Shown here: piece after piece, positions 47,974 through 53,733 of the stretch | Position numbering within the stretch: position 1 is the stretch's first letter | How the letters are laid out: each line of letters starts with the position of its first letter | Source of the DNA: Gilvimarinus gilvus | GTDB lineage: Bacteria > Pseudomonadota > Gammaproteobacteria > Pseudomonadales > Cellvibrionaceae | NCBI RefSeq assembly: GCF_030518155.1 | Contig: NZ_JAULRU010000172.1 | Coordinates: 1 to 53,733 of the forward strand | Length of the DNA: 53,733 nucleotides | Direction: 5' to 3' | Notes under the pieces: generated by a model | Databases searched by the model: none | Told to the model about the DNA's origin: nothing | The model's input: the letters and a program-made list of their open reading frames with translations, nothing else | Translations under genes and position numbers: made by a program

Positions 47974-48028
47974 GTATCCGCCAAAGGCGGAACAGCTCAG
48001 CATCTATATAGGCCTGAGCTGCGGATAC
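47974..48028. repeat. Nested structured element with competing folds
   Basis: gtatccg (47974-47980) pairs with cggatac (48022-48028), enclosing the 8-bp stem cagctcag (47993-48000) / ctgagctg (48014-48021). An alternative hairpin, ccgcc-aaa-ggcgg (47978-47990), competes for the same bases. The element lies in the leader or promoter zone of the PL7 gene. It may be a regulatory RNA or a dispersed repeat. Confidence 0.45.
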
Positions 48029-48135
48029 GGAGCGATTGATTCTGATAGCCACCACATGGCCCAGCGCCATTTTTGGCGATGACACCCACGGCTATTGATT
48101 AATGACGTATAGACGACACACCCCGGAGTAGACCT

Positions 48136-49575
48136 ATGCCCAAAACAAATTCAAAGACCATCGCGTTAATTCTGGCGGTAACGCTATGCACTGCATGCTC
48201 GGGCTCGGGCTCTGATTCGTCAGGTTCTGGTAGCTCATCGACTCCCACTTCTTCAAGCTCCTCAGCGGCATCGAGCAACGCATGCTTGGCAAGTGGCCGG
48301 CTTGTCGTAAGCGCGGTGAGCGACGATGGAAGTCACGACGGGCACGCACCAGAGAATGCTGTAGATAGCAGCTTTGACCGTGACTCGCGCTGGTCCTCAC
48401 TGGGTGATGGTAAAATATTGCACTTGGATATGGGGACGCAAGCCACGATCAGCGAAGTTAAGACTTCATGGCTAGATGCAGATACGCGCACAGCATTCTA
48501 TGAAGTTGAAAGCTCTGCAGACAACGATAACTGGAGCACTCTTGTAGCAAACGGCCAATCTAACAGCACCGAGCTGTTCGCTGTGGATTCGTTTGACCCT
48601 GTTGAAGCTCGCTACGTGAGAATTATAGGCAGGGGAAATTCTGAGAATACCTGGAATAGCCTGCTTGAGGTAGAAATACACGGCTGCAATGGCATCGAGC
48701 CAATTTCTGCCCAACCGAGTGGCGCACCGCTCGCGAGCACACTCGACCCCGGCCTCCCTCCTTCCGATAATTTCGACCTTTCACGCTGGTATATCAGCAT
48801 CCCCACGGATGAGGACGGCAACGGTCGCGCCGACAATATTAAAGAAAATGAACTGAACGACGGCTACGAGCAACCTGATTTTTTCTATACCGGTGCTGAC
48901 GGAGGATTGGTTTTTCGCGTCGGCCCCACGGGGTTTAAAACTTCGACCAATACCAGCTACACGCGCGTTGAGCTGCGTGAAATGTTAAGGGCAGGCAACA
49001 CCAGCATCAGCACTCAGGGAGTGAATAGAAACAATTGGGTATTCGGCAGTGCGCCAGCCTCCGACCGCGCCGCTGCCGGAGGCGTAGATGGTAATATGCG
49101 GGCCACCCTAGCTGTTAATAGGGTTTCGACAACGGGTGAAGCCTATCAAATTGGGCGCGTCATTGTCGGCCAAATACACGCTAACGATGACGAGCCAATT
49201 CGCCTGTACTACAGAAAACTGCCCGGCAACACCAATGGTTCGCTTTACTTTGCTCACGAGTTAAATGGTGGCGACGATATCTGGCATGAACTGATCGGAA
49301 GCCGGTCAAATAGTGCGCCAAACCCTTCTGACGGCGTTGCTCTCAATGAACAATTTAGCTACGAAATTGATGTTGAAGGCAATATGCTGAGCGTTTTTAT
49401 CTACCGAGTGGGTAAAGAGACCGTTAGCAAAACGATAGATATTAGCAGTAGCGGTTACGACGAAGGCGGCCAATATATGTACTTTAAAGCTGGGGCCTAT
49501 AACCAAAACAACAGTGGCGAGGAAGACGATTATACTCAGGTGACGTTCTACGCCCTGGAACACTCACACCAATAA
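48136..49575 (+). CDS. PL7 family alginate lyase lipoprotein with F5/8 type C (CBM32-like) domain
   Basis: A 479-residue lipoprotein (lipobox LCTAC, Cys21). A serine-rich linker (about 22-48) is followed by an F5/8 type C domain (about 50-185, WSSLGDGKILHLDMGTQATISEV) and a PL7 lyase domain (about 210-479). All three PL7 motifs are present: RVELREM, VGQIHA and YFKAGAYNQ. The QIH variant is usually linked to cutting guluronate-containing blocks. It cleaves alginate by beta-elimination at the cell surface. GGAG precedes the ATG. The TonB receptor that follows on the same strand probably imports its products. Confidence 0.93.
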   Translation: MPKTNSKTIALILAVTLCTACSGSGSDSSGSGSSSTPTSSSSSAASSNACLASGRLVVSAVSDDGSHDGHAPENAVDSSFDRDSRWSSLGDGKILHLDMGTQATISEVKTSWLDADTRTAFYEVESSADNDNWSTLVANGQSNSTELFAVDSFDPVEARYVRIIGRGNSENTWNSLLEVEIHGCNGIEPISAQPSGAPLASTLDPGLPPSDNFDLSRWYISIPTDEDGNGRADNIKENELNDGYEQPDFFYTGADGGLVFRVGPTGFKTSTNTSYTRVELREMLRAGNTSISTQGVNRNNWVFGSAPASDRAAAGGVDGNMRATLAVNRVSTTGEAYQIGRVIVGQIHANDDEPIRLYYRKLPGNTNGSLYFAHELNGGDDIWHELIGSRSNSAPNPSDGVALNEQFSYEIDVEGNMLSVFIYRVGKETVSKTIDISSSGYDEGGQYMYFKAGAYNQNNSGEEDDYTQVTFYALEHSHQ

Positions 49576-50025
49576 GCACGAAACAGCCTGTTCGCCAAGT
49601 GGGCAATGCCTGGTAAGACAAACTCAGCTACCCGGCATAGCCCCAAAGCCCGCCCCCCCTCAACCGCTTAGCTATCGGCGTAAAAAATAGCGATTCCCAG
49701 CCCTATTCATGCTCACTAGCCACATTGGTTAACCAATCCTTATGTGTTGGTTATTGATTCTGCTCATAAAGCCCGAAAAAACCACTATCGCGTTGTTTTA
49801 TAACAATAAATTAGGGTCTGGCGAGGATTGCTTCATTACTTCTGACCATCTCCATCTTGTATTTCGCGCAATACCCTGAAGAAATTGACGAACTTTTCTA
49901 CCAAACCCCTTGCATAATGTAGCCATTTTGGTTGACAATATTATCTGCCATATGTATTTAAATTGGGCGGCAAAAAGCACCAACTCGAATATAATCAATA
50001 TAAGAGGCATTCCCGGAGGAACTTC
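49576..50025. promoter_or_regulatory. 450-bp region upstream of the second TonB receptor
   Basis: A good promoter, TTGACA (49932-49937) and TATTTA (49955-49960) with a 17-base spacer, lies 66 bases before the receptor start. Upstream, the perfect palindrome attggttaaccaat (49724-49737) is followed by a further half-site ttggtta at 49747. No gene is seen. Confidence 0.55.
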
Positions 50026-53000
50026 ATGCAGTATAAAAATAAGCGAATCAACTCAACTAGCAGGCAGAATGGTTTTAAAAAAACGGCATTGGCCGCCACT
50101 CTCGCTGCAGTATCATGCGCTCACTTAACATACGCACAAGAGTCCGCAGGCAGCGCTAACTCTGAAATGCTCGAAGAAGTCATCGTAAAGGGTGCCCGAG
50201 CAACGATTCAAACAACTATCGACATCAAGCGAAATTCAACAACCATCGTCGATGGGATGTCGGCCAACGATATTGGTGATATGCCGGCACTTTCCATTGG
50301 TGAAGCACTCGAGTCCATCACGGGCGCCTCTTCACACCGCGAAAATGGTGGTGCCACTGAAATTTCGATTCGAGGCCTTGGCCCTTACCTGAGCGCAACT
50401 ACATTTAATGGACGCAACGCCTCAAATGGCAGCGGAGACCGCTCGGTTAACTTTTCTCAATTTCCGTCAGAGCTTATCAACAAACTGGCGATTTATAAGA
50501 CTCAGGACGCCAGCCTAATTGAAGGCGGCGTAGCGGGCTTAATTGCACTGGAAACCGTTAAACCTCTGGAATTCGGCAAGCCTCGCCTGCAGGTTGAGGC
50601 CAAGGCTGGATACCAACCGAACCAGCAAAACATCACCGATTCAATGTCTGGCGATGTAGGCTTTCGTGGTAGCGCCAGTTACGTTGATCAGTTTGAATTT
50701 GACAACGGTATGGCCTTGGGTATTTCTTTGGGGTACGAACAAAGTGATATTGCGCAACCAGAGTCTGAAATGCGTGCTTCAAGCCCGAGCGGCAGCTCCC
50801 TGTTCGCATGTATTAATGACCCTACTGTTACCAACCGGGGCTACTACCAGCCCTCAGCTGGCGACTGCGAAGACCCAACCGATGGGCCTTCAAATTCGGG
50901 CGATTACAATACGGAAATCAACCCTGACACTGGCGAAGCTTACGATGCAGGCAAAGACTATGCGTTTGCTCCGAGCTCTAATAGCTACCGCCAGAACGAT
51001 ACTTCTGATGAGCGCGAAGCTTTCTTTGCCGCCGTTCAGTTTCAGCCCAATGACAAGACTGATATCAACATTGACTATCAGACATCTGAGCGAATTCAGG
51101 CGGAAAAGCGTCACGATCTGAACTTTGCCAACCAAAAGCGCACAACGCCCGGCGTCACTCCGGAAAATCTAGTGGTTAGCGACACAGGCGCGATTACCAA
51201 CTGGGTAGGTGAAACGGCAATCGAATCCAACAGCGAACTTTATCGTCGCGACGAGGACTACACCGGGTATGGCGTCAATGTAGCCTATGCTCTGACTGAC
51301 GAGCTGACGATTTCGGCGGATTACTCGTTCTCTGAAACAACCCGCATTGAAAACCAGATGCTACTTCGCACACAGTCAGATAACCGAAATGTTTTCGCGG
51401 AAGAAGTTTCACAGTACCGACCACTGGTACAGTGGGATCGCGACTCTGGTATTCGCCAGTATCAAATCACAGGGTTTGATATCACCGACCACACACTATT
51501 CTCCGATCGCTATCGCGCCCGTATCGACAGCGACGTTGATCGCACCAACACCATCGAAGCCTTCCGTGCAGATTTCGACTGGCGGCTGGATGGGGCTATC
51601 ACAGCAATCAAGGGCGGGGTTCGTTTCTCTGAGCTCGAATACCTGGACATGGGCCCTACGGTTCGAAACGAGTTTGAAGTTACGATTGGCGAGCACGAGT
51701 TTCTATCTCAAGTAAACCAAACCTGTGCCATCGAATTCCCCGAAAGTGATTTTATGGCTACCGAGCGTGACGGAGCCCTCTTCACGATTCTTGATGACCA
51801 AGGCAATATCGCTAAAGAAGTTAATAGTTGGGCCACCTTTGATACCGCCTGCGCCGTATCTATGCTTGCAGAGCATACCGATAACAGCACAGATTTCCCC
51901 GAAATGCCCGAGTCGAAAGCCGGCACCACCGACGTTACCGAAACCACGAATGCCGCCTATATAATGGCAGATTTCGATAGCGACTTTATGAGCAAAACTA
52001 TTCGCGGTAACTTTGGCTTGCGAGTTGTTCAAACAGATGTGACATCTATTGGCTACCGTACGCCATACACAATTGCAACCTCAGACAACGATATCCTCTC
52101 GCTCGTGCCCGTTGAAGGCGCAGATTTGGAGCGCGTTGAAGCCGGTGGCGACTATACCGAAGTGCTCCCCAGCATTAATCTGATTGTAGACTTGCGCGAA
52201 GATCTCATGCTGCGCGGCGCGATATATCGCGGCCTATCCCGACCCGAGCCTGCCGACATGAGCTATCAGCGTGGCTTTACAGTGAGCAGCGAAGAAGACA
52301 TTACCGAGCTTGACGAACTTATTCAGAATGTTAGCGGCGATGGCAATCCCAACCTGCAGCCTCTCACATCCTGGAGCTTTGATACGGCAATTGAATGGTA
52401 TCCAAACCAAGACACCATGCTCGCCTTCGGTCTTTACCATAAAGAATTCCAAGGTGGTTTTGAAACGACACGAACCACCGAAGAGTTCTTGATTGATGGT
52501 CAGGTGGTGCCGGCGGATTTTGATCTAACGAAAACCAATGAAGACGCCAGTAGCCTGACAGGCTTCGAAGTGACTGCAACCCACAACTTTTCTTATTTAC
52601 CCGGCTTCTTAAGTGGATTCGGTTTCAAGGCCAGCTATAACTATGCAGACTCTGACTTCGAATTTGAGGACAGTAACTACGGCGATCTAACTGTGCGTGA
52701 TGACGAAGGAAATGTCGTTTATGAAACTGACGGCATTGTAGAGCCAGGAAACGTTCCTGGCTTCTCAGATCACGTGTTTTCGGGCCAACTTTATTACTCA
52801 GTGGGTGAGTTTGATGCCAGCCTAATTTACAAATACCGCAGTGAATACTTCCAGCCTTACACCAGCAATGGTACTCGTCTTCGCTTTGTGGGTGATACCG
52901 GCGTATGGGAAACACGTCTGTCCTACTACATTACGGACAATGTTCGCTTGAGTCTTGAAGGTATTAACTTATTCGACGAACCTAAGCGTCAATACCACTA

Positions 53001-53076
53001 CACCCGTGACAATTTGGGTGAAGTGAATAGCTACGGTCCTCGCGTGTTCTTTGGCGTAAAAGCCAAGTTTCTATAA
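50026..53076 (+). CDS. Large TonB-dependent receptor, alginate-associated
   Basis: A 1016-residue outer-membrane receptor with a signal peptide (ending AHLTYAQ), a TonB box (MLEEVIVKGAR), a plug domain (ALSIGEALESITG, EISIRGLGPYLSATTFNGR, SQFPSELINKLAIYKTQDASLIEGG) and a long barrel ending VFFGVKAKFL. The size and the RGLGP plug pattern match the TonB-Xanth-Caul group that imports oligosaccharides. GGAGGA six bases before 50026 fixes the start; the longer frame from 49963 begins inside the promoter leader. Position after PL7 suggests alginate oligomers as cargo, by inference. Confidence 0.93.
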   Translation: MQYKNKRINSTSRQNGFKKTALAATLAAVSCAHLTYAQESAGSANSEMLEEVIVKGARATIQTTIDIKRNSTTIVDGMSANDIGDMPALSIGEALESITGASSHRENGGATEISIRGLGPYLSATTFNGRNASNGSGDRSVNFSQFPSELINKLAIYKTQDASLIEGGVAGLIALETVKPLEFGKPRLQVEAKAGYQPNQQNITDSMSGDVGFRGSASYVDQFEFDNGMALGISLGYEQSDIAQPESEMRASSPSGSSLFACINDPTVTNRGYYQPSAGDCEDPTDGPSNSGDYNTEINPDTGEAYDAGKDYAFAPSSNSYRQNDTSDEREAFFAAVQFQPNDKTDINIDYQTSERIQAEKRHDLNFANQKRTTPGVTPENLVVSDTGAITNWVGETAIESNSELYRRDEDYTGYGVNVAYALTDELTISADYSFSETTRIENQMLLRTQSDNRNVFAEEVSQYRPLVQWDRDSGIRQYQITGFDITDHTLFSDRYRARIDSDVDRTNTIEAFRADFDWRLDGAITAIKGGVRFSELEYLDMGPTVRNEFEVTIGEHEFLSQVNQTCAIEFPESDFMATERDGALFTILDDQGNIAKEVNSWATFDTACAVSMLAEHTDNSTDFPEMPESKAGTTDVTETTNAAYIMADFDSDFMSKTIRGNFGLRVVQTDVTSIGYRTPYTIATSDNDILSLVPVEGADLERVEAGGDYTEVLPSINLIVDLREDLMLRGAIYRGLSRPEPADMSYQRGFTVSSEEDITELDELIQNVSGDGNPNLQPLTSWSFDTAIEWYPNQDTMLAFGLYHKEFQGGFETTRTTEEFLIDGQVVPADFDLTKTNEDASSLTGFEVTATHNFSYLPGFLSGFGFKASYNYADSDFEFEDSNYGDLTVRDDEGNVVYETDGIVEPGNVPGFSDHVFSGQLYYSVGEFDASLIYKYRSEYFQPYTSNGTRLRFVGDTGVWETRLSYYITDNVRLSLEGINLFDEPKRQYHYTRDNLGEVNSYGPRVFFGVKAKFL

Positions 53077-53088
53077 GCCGTCTTCCCC

Positions 53089-53143
53089 GCCGTCCTTAAG
53101 GGGCGGCTATATTTTTGGCCCGCGATACTCGCGGGCTCTTTTT
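53089..53143 (+). terminator. Tandem rho-independent terminators after the TonB receptor
   Basis: The first is gccgtcc against ggggcggc (53089-53107, with G-T pairs) followed by tatattttt. The second is gcccgcga-tac-tcgcgggc (53118-53136), a perfect 8-bp stem followed by tcttttt. Both lie within 70 bases of the stop. Confidence 0.92.
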
Positions 53144-53733
53144 ATCCCCATCCGTCTTACTCTCCATTATCTGTACTTATTGCTGAGTCAATACTCCGTT
53201 CCTTTACCAGGAATAGCCAGGTTTCCAGTTAATTGTGGCGAACGAAGCGGACCATAGCAGTAGTCCTACGCCGCATTTGAACTGACTAAATACATGCGGA
53301 GCAACGTATAGCCGGTTCACACTGCCCCCTCATAAGCGCCCCGTTACGGTTTCGCCTAAGACAACACATTCGCACTCCTCTTCCGCTAAAGCGCTGCAAG
53401 TGACACTGATTGTTAGCAGGCAACATTTCCTAGAGAAACATTGCGATCTAGAAAAGTCGCTTTGTGCCGCTTCACATCAACGTCCGTTACACCATTACCC
53501 GAGATCATTGAACAACCAATATTAGGTCTATAGCCCGCAAAATAATGGGGTTTGTAACTCGTACCGTTTAAGTAGAATATTTTATTCTGAGTAGAATGGC
53601 ACTTACTTAAGCTTTTTCGGATGACCACTCTTTCTGACTTCTTCGCGTGCTTGATCTCTTGGTTTTAACAGTAGTGGGAACGGTTTTGGCCTTCTCTTGA
53701 CGGCTCGGGGCTCTATACGCCTAGGTCGATTAC
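53144..53733. other. Final 590 bp without a supported gene
   Basis: The only frame of note is a 71-residue minus-strand one (53413-53628) with no ribosome site and no recognisable motif. No RNA gene or repeat was seen. A gene may begin beyond the window. Confidence 0.4.

Larger units (their letters stand above)
47258..48135. other. 878-bp region upstream of the alginate lyase gene
   Basis: No frame of useful length is open. Toward the 3-prime end lie the perfect palindrome atgtatacat (47889-47898), which looks like a FadR-type GntR operator, and a nested structured stretch at 47974-48028. The first 600 bases are featureless, and could be an eroded gene. Confidence 0.4.

Noticed and set aside
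53413-53628. 71-residue ORF in the last 590 bp
   Set aside because: No start signal and no recognisable motif.

Overview
The window comes from a gammaproteobacterial chromosome, most likely a marine polysaccharide degrader of the Cellvibrionaceae type (relatives of Saccharophagus, Cellvibrio, Simiduia or Teredinibacter). This is inferred from the fdxA-rpoS-nlpD-pcm-truD-ispF-ispD-ftsB-eno-kdsA-pyrG-tilS backbone, the modular secreted GH5 enzymes with CBM6 and ricin-type domains, the serine-rich linker in a PL7 alginate lyase, and the large TonB-dependent receptors. No rRNA, tRNA or CRISPR array was seen.

Layout. (1) 1-4545 is an accessory edge: the tail of an IS3-type transposase, an ArdA antirestriction gene, then a reverse transcriptase (RT) locus. 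A near-consensus sigma70 promoter (868-896) fires into a 127-bp structured element that recurs 361 bp further on (908-1034 and 1269-1395, one mismatch). An RT with a YIDD active site follows, facing a convergent HNH nuclease gene. This is the best candidate here for an undescribed system. (2) 4546-14034 is housekeeping: mutS, fdxA, then on the minus strand ftsB-ispD-ispF-truD-pcm-DUF368-nlpD-rpoS. surE, commonly found between truD and pcm, is absent. (3) 14100-23450 is a block of small accessory genes (DUF3859, RsuA-like pseudouridine synthase, DUF2130, PhyH dioxygenase, SRPBCC, redoxin, VF530, DUF3010, NTF2-like, orphan membrane proteins) that separates ftsB from its usual neighbour eno. (4) 23455-31034 is housekeeping again: eno, kdsA, pyrG and tilS, with a divergent S9 peptidase.

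(5) 31082-53076 is a carbohydrate-utilisation region. A vanadium-haloperoxidase-like lipoprotein and an FG-GAP/CRTAC1 lipoprotein form one operon. They are followed by a GH3 beta-glucosidase, two modular GH5 enzymes, a TonB receptor and a membrane-anchored AraC-type regulator, and then a PL7 alginate lyase and a second, larger TonB receptor. The likely flow is that GH5 enzymes cut a beta-glucan outside or at the cell surface, TonB receptors import the oligosaccharides, and the GH3 enzyme releases glucose. The PL7/TonB pair would handle alginate. The AraC-type protein, facing the first receptor across a promoter region with a perfect 22-bp palindrome, is the probable local regulator.

Starts were moved from the longest possible ORF where a Shine-Dalgarno sequence or family alignment favoured an internal start. 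All function assignments are from reading motifs by eye; no database search was possible.
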